A model generated the notes under the pieces. The model saw nothing but the letters and a program-made list of their open reading frames with translations. It was not told where the DNA came from and did no database searches. 20,000 bases of DNA. It comes from Monoplex corrugatus. Taxonomy: Eukaryota > Mollusca > Gastropoda > Littorinimorpha > Ranellidae. How positions within the stretch are numbered: position 1 is the stretch's first letter; each line of letters begins with the position of its first letter. Where the stretch lies: positions 42,064,966-42,084,965 of the forward strand of contig JAPXFY010000016.1 of the NCBI GenBank assembly GCA_030674185.1. Direction: 5' to 3'. Both the position numbers and the translations under genes were made by a program. Shown here one piece after another: positions 8,220 through 15,955 of the stretch.

Positions 8220-8929
8220 CATAAGAAAAAATGCAAAGAACTGTCGATTGTACTTTACAGTAAGAAAATGATAGACATGTAGATGAAGAATTAAGAAAGG
8301 AGGTAATGAAGAAGAGATAGAAAAGATGATTGAAGGAAGAAGAGAAGGGCGAAAAGATGGTGAAGGTCGATCTGGTGATTTGAGATTTTTGTTCCTACAC
8401 ATTGTCTGACCATTAATCTATCAATTATGGCAAAGATTAAAGTGAAATTTGGGCTGAAAGAGTGTTAAAATAACATTTTAAAGTGATAACCCATCGAGAA
8501 TGTGCAGATTTTTTCCGTGAAAATGCGTGTGTTTGAGCTTTAATTTAGGCCATGAAACCGTACAGGGCCTCAGCATATCGCATACCATTGGAATCAGCTC
8601 GCGAAATAGCTAGTATGTAGTGCAGAACCACTTTATCTATCACTTCACTAAGTTTGATGAAGATAGAATACTGGTTGCCAAGGAAAAAGCAGAGAATTTT
8701 GTTGTCCTTCTTTAACTCTGCTTTTCTCAAAATGGCCGTCCCATCACCCACTCCCTTTAAATTACTGTAACTCGCTCAATTTTCCAGTTAGACAGTTGAA
8801 TTATACATCATTGGAAAGAGCCTTTTTCTGCTTTCCGGTGATATAAATATCTCTATACCTCCCCAAATTAAGTTGTGACACCATTCGTGAGAACAGGTCA
8901 CATAGTTTACCGTGTTATACAACGTCACT
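8220..8929. other. Intron 4 sequence without a recognised gene
   Basis: Moderately AT-rich, non-repetitive sequence with phrases such as TCATTGGAAAGAGCC and CAAAATGGCCG that look like a dispersed element, but I cannot name one and no second copy lies in the window. A 68-codon frame on the minus strand at 8751-8545 has no recognisable motif. Confidence 0.4.
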
Positions 8930-8987
8930 GTGACCTTGCTACATGACACATGGCCACTGTAGTTCAGTCTTCACGTAGCAAGGTCAC
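8930..8987. repeat. Inverted repeat with 17-bp arms
   Basis: GTGACCTTGCTACATGA (8930-8946) and TCACGTAGCAAGGTCAC (8971-8987) are reverse complements with one mismatch, separated by 24 bp. Confidence 0.85.
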
Positions 8988-9190
8988 AGACCTCATGGCA
9001 GCTATTTTTTTTACCCAGGAAAAACATAGGCAAAAAGGAAGAAAGGCAGACCTCAAGTCTCATACATCAAGAACATAACCGATATCAGTGGCCTAAATAT
9101 TCAAGAAGTTGTCCACAAACGTCAAGAAAGAGTTGTTTTGTAGGCGAGTAGCTGTGTTGCGGAGTGCAGCGGCCAACACTGACTGAACCC

Positions 9191-9540
9191 GGTGACGCCG
9201 ACAGGTGACGGGTGACAGGTCACTGTGACCTTGACGAGGCTTCAGTTGGCAAAAGGAGACAAGATGGTCATGCCATTCTAATTATCTCTCATTTATTTAA
9301 AAATTTCTTACAGACAACCTAGATATGACACTTCTCAAGGCCATTGTGACTGTGACCTTGACGAAACTTCAATTGACAAAGAGAGACAAGATGGTCATGC
9401 CATTCTATGTATCTCTCATTTACACTTACAGAAAATCTAGAATTGACACTTCTCAAGGTCAAGGTCGCTGTAACACTGAAGAAGCTTCATTTAAAATAAA
9501 ACGTGACGAGCAAGGAGGACGATGGCAAACTGCTACAAAA
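9191..9540 (+). repeat. Diverged tandem repeat of about 127 bp carrying TGACCTTGA motifs
   Basis: GTGACCTTGACGA-GCTTCA, GACAAGATGGTCATGCCATT and GACACTTCTCAAGG recur at a 127-bp offset (9225 and 9352); a third, degenerate unit starts near 9470. The left edge has GGTGAC repeats and a perfect AGGTCACTGTGACCT palindrome (9217-9231). Confidence 0.8.
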
Positions 9541-9630
9541 GCATATTTTCAGTGTTGTCAGAAGTTCCCAAGAGAGTGCTTGTTCTCAAATCTTCATTGA
9601 AAAAGATTGATTTTAATTTTAGCCCTTTTC

Positions 9631-9648
9631 GGGGGGGGGGGGGGGGGG
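9631..9648 (+). repeat. 18-base poly-G run
   Basis: An uninterrupted G run in intron 4 (poly-C in the transcript), able in principle to form a G-quadruplex on the plus strand. Its exact length is prone to sequencing error. Confidence 0.9.
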
Positions 9649-9735
9649 TCCGAGTGATGTAGACCTCGGAACTTTACTTTTATGACTCCTCAGTAGTCCA
9701 CAACTTTGGTTTAATGTTTTGGTAAAGATCTACCG

Positions 9736-9925
9736 TTAACCCTTTGACTCCTGCACCCTGATCATCAGCATCCTCCATTGTCAACCATGCTATCAAAGCA
9801 ATACTTAACCTTTTGATTCCCTCAACATATCCACCAGCTTTCTGCTGGAAGCTGATGGATAGGGTGAGTGAGTCTAAGAATGTTTTCTGCAGTTGGTAGA
9901 TAGGGTGCGTGAGCCAAAGGTGAAA
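9736..9925. mobile_element. Nested-hairpin MITE, TTAA-CCCTTTGAC type (copy 1)
   Basis: It starts TTAACCCTTTGACTCCTGCA. The right end (TTGGTAGATAGGGTGCGTGA then GCCAAAGG) is its diverged reverse complement. An inner pair (TTAACCTTTTGATTCCCTCA, about 9805, with GATGGATAGGGTGAGTGAGT) forms a second hairpin. TTAA borders and a CCCTTTGAC start resemble piggyBac-type termini. There is no coding capacity, so it would be non-autonomous. The right TTAA is mutated. Confidence 0.65.
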
Positions 9926-9960
9926 GATTGGGACAATCTTGTCCATACACTTTTCTGTCA

Positions 9961-10045
9961 CACGCATACACACACTTAAACGCGCGCACGCGCGCACACA
10001 CGCACACACACACACACACACAACACACTCACACACACACACAAC

Positions 10046-10105
<60 letters not shown>

Positions 10106-10130
10106 CAAACACGCACACTTACATGTCAAC

Positions 10131-10215
<85 letters not shown>

Positions 10216-10230
10216 AACACACACACACAC
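9961..10230 (+). repeat. (CA)n microsatellite next to the exon 4 donor
   Basis: CA repeats with minor interruptions, including CGCG near 9980 and a unique insert TTACATGTCAACCTG at about 10119-10133. In the transcript it is (UG)n, beginning 13 nt after the exon 4 donor. Confidence 0.97.
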
Positions 10231-10243
10231 TAAGCAAACTAAC

Positions 10244-10331
10244 CAGCATAAGCGATAGTCAGAAGACGGGCGCGTTCAGGTTTTGGTGCCCAGGCAGAAA
10301 TGACCCCGGCTAGAGCTGGCACAGAACCCCC
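10244..10331 (-). CDS. SLC17-like transporter, coding exon 4 (residues 155-184, helix 4-5 linker)
   Basis: The peptide GGSVPALAGVISAWAPKPER then ARLLTIAYAG matches the SLC17 linker [20 protein letters not shown] and the start of helix 5. The WAP-PER-R-L core is among the most conserved motifs of the family. The acceptor TTACAG|GGGGG and donor GCTG|GTTAGT give phase 0 in and phase 1 out. The donor is followed after only 13 nt of intron by a (TG)n tract of about 270 nt on the transcribed strand (10230 down to 9961), an unusual setting for a 5' splice site. The exon is 88 nt, below the length most ORF finders report. Confidence 0.92.
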
Positions 10332-10612
10332 CTGTAACACCAAGTACACATTAAACATGAAAAAAAACCCAAACTCTTCTATGAATTTGAGGTGTCCAGT
10401 TTTGCAGTCGTCTTTTTCTTCTCGCTCTTGTTACACCTGGTGACCAGTTCTCAAGATAAAGTTGGCAGCCATTAGCAAAGCATCACCAGGACTGTACAAT
10501 TTCTCCTCAAGGGTTATCGGCTTCGGCCACATCTCCCCTCCTCCTCCTCCCTCAGCAGACGGGGATTCCTGCGGATCTGTGTGATTTTTGTTGTTGTTGT
10601 TGTTGTTATTGT
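10332..10612. other. Intron 3, 3' part: no feature recognised
   Basis: Mixed sequence with a CCTCCTCC stretch (about 10535-10553) and a (TTG)n run (10588-10606). No exon or element was identified. Confidence 0.5.
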
Positions 10613-10668
10613 TCTTTTTAGGATCATCGCACTCAGTGAGATCACCTTTGTGTTCACCTGCTGGTTTT
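10613..10668 (+). repeat. Exon-like module homologous to the start of the 41/46-bp satellite
   Basis: TTTTTAGGATCATCGCACT then GAGATCACC-TTGTGTTCACCT matches 16574-16625. After the AG the frame reads IIALSEITFVFTCW here and IIALCQITLLFTFS there. The pyrimidine tract plus AG resembles a 3' splice site on the plus strand. It may be a relic of a duplicated exon; no parent gene was identified. Confidence 0.5.
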
Positions 10669-10904
10669 TTTCGTCCTATTTCCTACGCCACCTAAATGGC
10701 CACAGAAGCTGGCACAGGTGTTTTTTTCTCTTTTTTTATGTTAACAACAATGCGATGGTGATGATGTCGATGAGGACGATAGTCATGATGCTATGGAGGT
10801 CCATCTAGGATTAAGGCTGCTTGAGAGGAATGTATTCTACGCTTACTATCATAATATATCCTGTCGTCAACCAGGCCCAAGAGATGCAGATACCTGCGGT
10901 GCTA

Positions 10905-11140
10905 GTCAGAAGATTTGAGCAACGCCCTCAATGACGCATCTGTGAAGTGGATGAGGCTCGACTGTGTGGTCCCAGTCTTCCCAATGAGCCCGTAGCACGC
11001 CCAACTCTGGGTAGGAGCCGGTTAGAGCCGCCGAAAAATCCCACAATGATATACTTTTGAAGGGACTGATGGGGGATTCGAACCCACAACCTTCCAGTCG
11101 GTAGTCCGTTACGTTAACCACAACACTACGGCGACTGGTG
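10905..11140 (-). mobile_element. tRNA-derived SINE with intact B box
   Basis: The minus strand starts near 11137 with GTCGCCGTAGTGTTGTGG (A box-like) and has a perfect B box GGTTCGAATCC (11074-11084). A non-tRNA body follows: CGGCGGCTCTAACCGG, GAGTTGGGCGTGCTACGG. Acceptor and T stems do not pair well, so this is not a functional tRNA gene. The 3' limit is uncertain (about 10830-10905). Confidence 0.75.
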
Positions 11141-11326
11141 GACCTGTACGATGTGGTTCATATCCCTGCACTGCCTCTCCACAAGGACACAGGGGAAGGG
11201 CACAACTCTCATTTGTTTAAAAAGATGTTTGTTAATTAAGCTTGTGGTGCCCAGTTCTCAGACAGAAGATAACCACCTGTTCTGATCTTCAGTCCAAGCC
11301 TGCAACATTAAAAACTGGCCCATCCA

Positions 11327-11447
11327 CTGTCCATCTGACTGTTTCCAGCATTCTGGTGGCGTCAGCTTTAGTGTTTCACAGGTCACTCCCCATCCCCCAC
11401 CCCTTTTTCCATTTCAAAACCTTGCCAGCGCACAGGATTTTGCCTAG
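11327..11447 (+). repeat. Dispersed repeat copy (family X3)
   Basis: ATTCTGGTGGCGTCAGCTTT, GTTTCACAGGTC, CCATTTCAAAACCTTGCCAG and CGCACAGGATTTTGCC match 6337-6425 in the same orientation. Located in intron 3. Confidence 0.6.
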
Positions 11448-11962
11448 ACTTAGGGAATCTGCCACATAACTGCTGACAGATTTAGATGAAGCGCATATGG
11501 AACTGACTGAGTGCGATGAATACCCTCTTTAACGAATTCCAAATTCTTATTGTGACATTGACAGCTGATGATAGCTGTCGTGTGTCTAGAGACGTGACCG
11601 GTATCCATAACTGGACGCAAGACAATGGCCGGAAGGGAAGTAACCCTCGCAATCTCTTTTATCGGAGGTAACTTTCGTGTTTTATTGTTTTAGTTTTGGT
11701 TTTATTTGTTTGTTTGTTTTTCACACAGCACTACTCGGATGTCGGAACGGTTGTCAACGTACACAAAAAGCATTACACGTCTGAGGCATTCCAAACAGAG
11801 GCTTGATGGTGATATTCATCTCTGTGAGGGAAATCATTCTCTTGCCGTGCGTCTTCTGCTGCTAGCTTTTTTTTCTTTTCATCCGATGCCGCAGAGAGCG
11901 CACGGTATTCATCACTATCAACGCCTCCTCAGCTTGATAGGAGCCAAAATTCAGACCATTTG
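11448..11962. other. Intron 3 sequence without a recognised gene
   Basis: Single-copy-looking sequence with a (TTTG)n run at about 11703-11720. An 85-codon frame at 11706-11963 has no motif and starts inside that run, so it is not called. Confidence 0.4.
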
Positions 11963-12012
11963 AGTTTCAGTTTCAGTTTCTCAAGACAACATCTCCGCGC
12001 TCGGAACGAATT

Positions 12013-12013
<1 letters not shown>
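11963..12013 (+). mobile_element. SINE-like element, 5' fragment (family X1) truncated by a microsatellite
   Basis: GAGTTTCAGTTTCAGTTTCT then CAAGACAACATCTCCGCG and CGGAACGAATTC match the first 50 bp of 5329-5489. Homology stops exactly where the CA tract begins. Confidence 0.75.
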
Positions 12014-12057
<44 letters not shown>

Positions 12058-12125
12058 ACCACCACCACCACCACCACCACCACCACCACCACCACCACCA
12101 CCACCACACACACACACACACACAC
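12014..12125 (+). repeat. (CA)n-(CAC)n-(CA)n compound microsatellite
   Basis: Dinucleotide CA flanks a pure CAC/ACC trinucleotide block (about 12055-12107). In the transcript it is GU and GUG repeats. Confidence 0.95.
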
Positions 12126-12177
12126 AAAGACAATTGATCGCGATTACATAAAAGTGAACAAGCACACACATTCATGA

Positions 12178-12297
12178 GAAGACAGACAGACATAGACAGA
12201 CAACCAGACAGACAAACAGACAGATAGACAACCAGACATACAGACAAACACACAGACACACAGGCAGACAGACAGACATAGAGATAGAAAGACAGAA
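12178..12297 (+). repeat. (GACA)n-rich tract
   Basis: Imperfect GACA repeats with ACCA and CATA variants, about 55 nt inside intron 3 from the exon 3 donor. Confidence 0.9.
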
Positions 12298-12350
12298 AAC
12301 AAGTGTAAGGTGCGTGTATCGTGAAGGAGTTTAAAGGGAACGAGCCTTAC

Positions 12351-12465
12351 CTCTACAAGACCTTGCAGACCACGGATAGCGAAGATGAAGCCCCAATGGA
12401 TCTTGGCCAGCACCGGCATAATGACAAACAGTATGCTACTGCAGAGAATCATCAGTCCGCAAACT
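12351..12465 (-). CDS. SLC17-like transporter, coding exon 3 (residues 116-154, helices 3-4)
   Basis: Helix 3 is VCGLMILCSSILFVIMP; helix 4 contains FAIRGLQGLVE, matching the VGLUT block VRILQGLVEG. R147 and E154 correspond to the VGLUT2 Arg184/Glu191 pair. The acceptor was chosen by phase: TTTTCAG at 12466-12472 supplies the single base that completes the codon split at exon 2 (CG|A, Arg), and the spacing from that Arg to the Pro after helix 3 equals that in VGLUT. A tempting acceptor 16 nt upstream (TTGCAG) gives the wrong phase. The donor is GAG|GTAAGG, phase 0. The exon is 115 nt. Confidence 0.92.
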
Positions 12466-12724
12466 CTGAAAACCGTGACCCGCTGCAATGAGTCTTTCTT
12501 GAGATAACTAAACTCTAAACTCCATTACGGGGTCTTTTTTATCATCTTCATGGGGAAATCTTACAACTGTTAAATGGACAACTTTATACTCGTTATAGAA
12601 CTATGGCTAGAGGACCCCAAAACAAAAGCGTCCGCCTTGCTTGACTCAAATAGGAATCAGAAATACACAATAATAGAATCAAAATGACCATTTGACACAA
12701 TAAGATAAGAACCAGAAAAACGCG

Positions 12725-13190
12725 AAAATAGAATCAGAACACGTATTCAATACAACCAGACAAAACACGTAAATTTTCGGCCAACTGGCCTTTGTCCAGT
12801 GTAAACGTAAGATCACAACTAAACAAACAACAAATACAAAAATTTGGAGAAAAAAAGGCTAAAACTTCCCTCTTGCTTCGTCCAGTGGAAGAAAAGGATT
12901 TAAAAAAATAAGATAATAGAGACGCAGATTTTCGGTCAACTGGTCCATAACAGGAATAAACACAACGCAAGAAAAGACACATACACAAAATGTCAGTGGA
13001 AAAAAAAAATAGCGAAACGTCCCTAATGCTCCAGCTCGATAAAGCATCTGAGAAGTTTTGCTGTCTTTGTTTTTCACTACATTTTGTGTATGTCCTTTGT
13101 TGTATTCAATTTACGTTGATAAAGTCTAGATGGCCAAAACGTTGCGTCTCTTCTGTCTTGTTGTATCATATCGTCGTTTTAATTCCGTTT
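12725..13190. repeat. Palindromic array of about 80-bp units with hammerhead-like cores
   Basis: Minus-strand cores lie at 12799-12774, 12886-12862 and 12953-12930; plus-strand cores at 13036-13060 and 13116-13139. The best is the first: CTGGACAAAGGCCAGTTGGC then CGAAAA, where GGCC-AGTT-GGCC forms a perfect 4-bp hairpin followed by GAAA. The layout resembles the hammerhead core (CUGANGA, stem II, GAAA) carried by Penelope-like elements and retrozymes. No copy keeps CUGANGA exactly. The two sides mirror around about 12960. Confidence 0.55.
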
Positions 13191-13215
13191 TTAAGGTTTT
13201 TGGTTTGTTTTTGGT

Positions 13216-13259
13216 TTGGGTTTTTTTTTTTTTTTTTTTTGTTTGTTTTTTTGTTTTTG
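13216..13259 (+). repeat. T-rich/(TTTTTG)n stretch
   Basis: A long T run (about 13221-13240) with TTTG and TTTTTG repeats on both sides. On the gene strand it is poly-A. Confidence 0.85.
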
Positions 13260-13308
13260 TTATAGGACTATCTTATACTCATTTCAGGACTGCCTAAGTC
13301 TCCTATTA

Positions 13309-13777
13309 TCAACTGGCGTCGGGAGTTGGGAGATGATTGTCCGGAGAGTGGCGAGGCATTGGTGCTCTGGCTCCCATCAGCACCCTCGGGTGTTTCTTTC
13401 TTGTTAACTTTGTTAACTAATCGTTACAGGACCGCCTAAGTCTCTCAGGGGCTGATTTTGGGTAAGGAAAACGATGTGGTCAGTCCTAGTCCTAACACTA
13501 GTCCAACCCCAACCCCTCACCCTGGAGAACAGTTGTCTCCATGAATAGACTTCCAACCCAAAGAGTGACGGTTGGATTTAGTGCTAGGGTTAGCGTCAGG
13601 GTTAAATGTTGTCACAAGTAGTAAAGTCCGGCTGTGTATACAAGCGCCAGGAAAAAAAAAGAAACTTTGTTACACACCAAGTTAACAAGAAACACCATGA
13701 AAGTGTGGATGGGACCCGTAGCACCAATGCCTCGCCACTCTCCGTACAATCGCTTCCCAAGCTCCCGACGCCAATCG
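13309..13777. repeat. Large inverted repeat (foldback element)
   Basis: The left arm 13309-13407 (CTGGCGTCGGGAGTTGGGAG, GAGAGTGGCGAGGCATTGGT, TTTCTTGTTAAC) is the diverged reverse complement of 13681-13777. The interior also partly mirrors: CCTAACACTAGTCCAACC (about 13490) against GGTTGGATTTAGTGCTAGGG (13571-13590). The right arm overlaps an X2 copy. No open frame of interest lies inside. Confidence 0.75.
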
Positions 13778-13905
13778 ATAGTCATGTGTTCAAGAAAAAA
13801 AAAAGGGTGGGGGGGGTTGGGGGTGGGCGGGGAGAGGCTGTCCATGCTTTGCATGACCGATTCGGATCCAGTCATCAGTTACCTTGTTTACAAACCGAAG
13901 TAAGC
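13681..13905 (+). repeat. Dispersed repeat, longest copy (family X2)
   Basis: CACCAATGCCTCGCCAC, ACAATCGCTTCC and CTCCCGACGCCAA, an A-run and G-rich centre (13794-13833), then TTTGCATGACCGATTCGGAT and TTACCTTGTTTACAAA. It matches 5240-5328 at the left and 6228-6280 at the right. Confidence 0.6.
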
Positions 13906-14741
13906 CATTCTCTTTGTCTAATGGGCGCCTTTTATTTGGTTTGATTTCTTACGTCTCTCTCCTCCAGCAGGTGTTAAATGAAGCTCTTTACACCATCGAC
14001 AATGTCTTTAAGGATGGCAGATAAACACCTGAACGTTATAGCTGACGTCGACAATGCAAGGATTTTTGTTGTTGTTTAAAGCCCAGCCGAGTGTGTGAGC
14101 CACGTCTGGGCTATAACCGTTTGAAAACATACATCATACTTCAACAGAAAGGAAAAAGAAAATTAAGTACACATATCAATGCATTTGTGCACATAATCTG
14201 AGATTCCCATGGCGTTGACCATTCGGTCCAATTTATCGCACAGGGGATTTTAAAAAAACACACCTGAATACAAATCTAAACATAACTAAGGACAATGAAA
14301 CAGATAAAAATGGACTTAAATTATCTAAAATTGCTTTCGCATATCTATTTCCCTAGAGCCAAAAACGCACTTGATACGTATATCCAATTATCAATCCTAA
14401 AACAGTGTGTAAGACTTCGTCGAACACATACAGGTGAATGGACCAGCAAGGCAGAAATGATAAGAAAGAAATGACAGAAAACAAAGGAGCAAGGCAGAAA
14501 CAAAGAGAGTGAGAGAAAAGAGTACATTTCTAAGATACAGAAGTTCCAGAAGGTGGGGATAATATTTATACTAAAAGAACCCCCGGCATCCCCACGGTGG
14601 TAAATGCTAGGATAAGACTTAAGTACATGTACATTAACACTTCATCTGCCGAGACAGTCGGGAAATCGAAACATAAGTTTCGGATTGGTTTGAACTGCGA
14701 TACGAACGCTGATTTGAGCTGATCCCCAAAGAATTCATTAC
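13906..14741. other. Intron 2, 5' part: no gene recognised
   Basis: AT-rich sequence with a short hairpin (AGCCCAG at 14080, CTGGGCT at 14106). No exon, repeat family or coding frame with recognisable motifs was seen. Confidence 0.45.
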
Positions 14742-14884
14742 CGTTTGGGAGGAAATCTTGCTGCCAGAAATCCGCCGGGAACTTGTGTGATGAAACTGCC
14801 GGCAAAGTAGGTGGTGTGGAACAGCTGGATCCGTCCTTGTGTCCAATTCACCTTCCAGTCTTCCGAAGTCCCGTACACCGGGCA
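14742..14884 (-). CDS. SLC17-like transporter, coding exon 2 (residues 69-116, helix 2)
   Basis: It encodes the end of loop 1 with a fourth sequon (N81, NWT), then helix 2: [13 protein letters not shown] followed by the SLC17 signature [22 protein letters not shown] corresponds to the ITQIPGG motif of VGLUT and sialin, near the cytoplasmic end of helix 2. H91 aligns with the VGLUT2 His128 position when anchored on ITQ-PGG. The acceptor is ATGCGCAG|TGCC and the donor AAACG|GTAATG, phase 2. Reading past the donor hits an in-frame TAA at once, which supports a splice here. Joining to exon 1 gives FFIS-CPVYG, in frame. The first intron is only 552 nt and mostly low-complexity. Confidence 0.92.
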
Positions 14885-14940
14885 CTGCGCATGTCAGGAA
14901 ATGAGAAAAATCACGTGAAGTTAACCCTATTACTGCCCCA

Positions 14941-15099
14941 TTTTTTTTCTCTTTCCGTTTTCCTTGTCTCTGTCTCTGTCTCTCTGTCTCTCCGTCTCTC
15001 TCTCTCTGTCTCTTTGTGTCTTTCTGTCGCTCTCTCTGTCTCTGTCTGTCTGTCTGTCTGTCTCTCTCTGTGTCTGTCTTTCTGTCTGTCTGTTCGTCC

Positions 15100-15145
<46 letters not shown>

Positions 15146-15248
15146 GTCTGTGTGTGTGTGTCTCTCTCTCTCACATTCTGACTCTCTGTATCTATCTCTC
15201 TGCCTCATTACTTTTTTCTTTCCGTTTTTCTTCTTTTCCCTCTCTGTC

Positions 15249-15279
<31 letters not shown>

Positions 15280-15317
15280 CTGTCTCTCCCTCCATGTCTA
15301 TCTCTCTCTCTCTCTAC

Positions 15318-15348
<31 letters not shown>

Positions 15349-15367
15349 TCTGTCTGTCTCTCTCTCT
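14941..15367 (+). repeat. CT-rich (TCTG/TC)n tract filling intron 1
   Basis: Repeats of TCTC, TCTG and TGTC, interrupted at about 15171-15235 by unique sequence. It makes up most of the 552-nt intron 1; the transcript strand is GA/GACA-rich purine. Confidence 0.95.
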
Positions 15368-15436
15368 TGTAAAACAAAACAAAACAAACCAAAAACAAAA
15401 ACAACCCCAGAACCACCCCCCTCCGATCCCACTTAC

Positions 15437-15640
15437 CGAAATGAAGAAATCGTCGTCGCTGTCGGTGTGATTAGTGAGGCTGGTGTGGTTGGTGGTCTTC
15501 TCACTGAAGTTGGTCCTGGCGATGTGAGTCATGACCAGGGAGAAGTCTGTGCGAAACCCCACAGACAGCAACAGGCCCAGAAAACCCATGATGGACACCA
15601 GATAGCGCTGAGCGCAGCATTTGCACGTGAAGCAGCACAT
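15437..15640 (-). CDS. SLC17-like transporter, coding exon 1 (residues 1-68, helix 1 and lumenal loop)
   Basis: The chosen Met is at 15640; it has A at -3 (AATAATG), and an in-frame stop (TAA, 15670-15668) lies ten codons upstream. A short Cys-rich N-terminus (MCCFTCKCC) leads into helix 1, about residues 13-36 (RYLVSIMGFLG, then VGFRTDFS). R30 sits where SLC17 proteins carry their conserved helix 1 Arg. The following loop has N-glycosylation sequons at N44 (NFS), N51 (NHT) and N57 (NHT) and an acidic DSDDD stretch, as expected for the large lumenal loop 1. The donor is TCG|GTAAGT, phase 0. A different start in an upstream exon remains possible: a TCAG lies at 15658-15655, but it has no pyrimidine tract in front, so I prefer the Met here. 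Confidence 0.88.
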
Positions 15641-15655
15641 TATTTCGTTCGGGGC

Positions 15656-15702
15656 TGACCTTGACTTTTATTTCGACCTATTTTGCCAGCTTTTGACCTT
15701 GA
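15656..15702 (-). promoter_or_regulatory. Two TCAAGGTCA nuclear-receptor half sites just upstream of exon 1
   Basis: The minus-strand 9-mer TCAAGGTCA occurs at 15656-15664 and again at 15694-15702, 38 bp apart, 16-62 bp upstream of the proposed ATG. It fits the extended half site bound by orphan receptors of the ERR/SF-1 type. The same core recurs in a dispersed repeat in intron 4 (near 9225-9360), so these may be repeat remnants. Confidence 0.3.
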
Positions 15703-15754
15703 CTTGATCTTGAAGCTGTCATCGGTGGAAAATTTGTGGATGTAATTAGAAAAA

Positions 15755-15766
15755 ATATATATATAA
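15755..15766 (-). promoter_or_regulatory. Possible TATA element upstream of exon 1
   Basis: An alternating TA run (TATATATATATT on the minus strand) lies about 115 nt upstream of the proposed start codon, a plausible place for a core promoter with a short 5' UTR. It may equally be ordinary AT-rich sequence beside the (CA)n tract at 15781. No initiator could be assigned. Confidence 0.2.
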
Positions 15767-15780
15767 TATCACTTAAAACA

Positions 15781-15798
15781 TACACACGCCCGCACGCG

Positions 15799-15863
<65 letters not shown>

Positions 15864-15955
15864 TCACTCACACACACACATACACAGAGACACACACATA
15901 CGCACCCCTACACACACATACAGACAGACACATATACACACATACGCACATACAC
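15781..15955 (+). repeat. (CA)n microsatellite in the 5' flank
   Basis: CA repeats, pure from about 15803 to 15856, then interrupted CA/CATA and CAGA. About 140 nt upstream of the proposed start codon. Confidence 0.95.

Larger units (their letters stand above)
1906..15640 (-). other. SLC17 (VGLUT/sialin-like) transporter gene, seven coding exons, 3' part missing
   Basis: Gene-level entry. Seven exons on the minus strand join in frame into 309 codons without a stop; introns are 552, 2276, 2019, 3378, 1622 and 2961 nt, with a seventh running off the left edge. SLC17 proteins are 12-helix major facilitator transporters that move organic anions (glutamate, sialic acid, phosphate) across vesicular, lysosomal or plasma membranes. 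In my numbering R30, H91, R147, E154 and R284 align by eye with VGLUT2 R88, H128, R184, E191 and R322, known to matter for glutamate transport. Human sialin has Tyr rather than Arg at the last position, so this protein is VGLUT-like there. Family members are about 480-580 residues, so roughly helices 8-12 lie outside. The start is probable, not proven. Family is firm; substrate is inference. Confidence 0.93.

Noticed and set aside
7238..8402. Very long minus-strand open frames (over 330 codons) of Phe, Leu and Ser
   Set aside because: They are translations of the GAA/TTC tract; no stop can occur in a pure CTT/TTC/TCT repeat. No domain or normal composition.
10581..10808. 75-codon plus-strand frame as a genuine gene
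   Set aside because: Only the first part after the AG resembles anything (the satellite seed); the rest is low-complexity. Kept as a finding, not called as a CDS.
11066..11137. tRNA gene on the minus strand
   Set aside because: The B box is perfect, but acceptor and T stems do not pair and the A region is altered; it continues into a SINE body.
11706..11963. 85-codon plus-strand open frame
   Set aside because: It starts in a TTTG repeat, has no recognisable motif, and lies within intron 3 on the opposite strand.
12466..12486. Alternative exon 3 acceptor TTGCAG at 12482-12487
   Set aside because: It gives phase 0, whereas exon 2 ends in phase 2, and would add residues absent from VGLUT and sialin. 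TTTTCAG fits phase and alignment.
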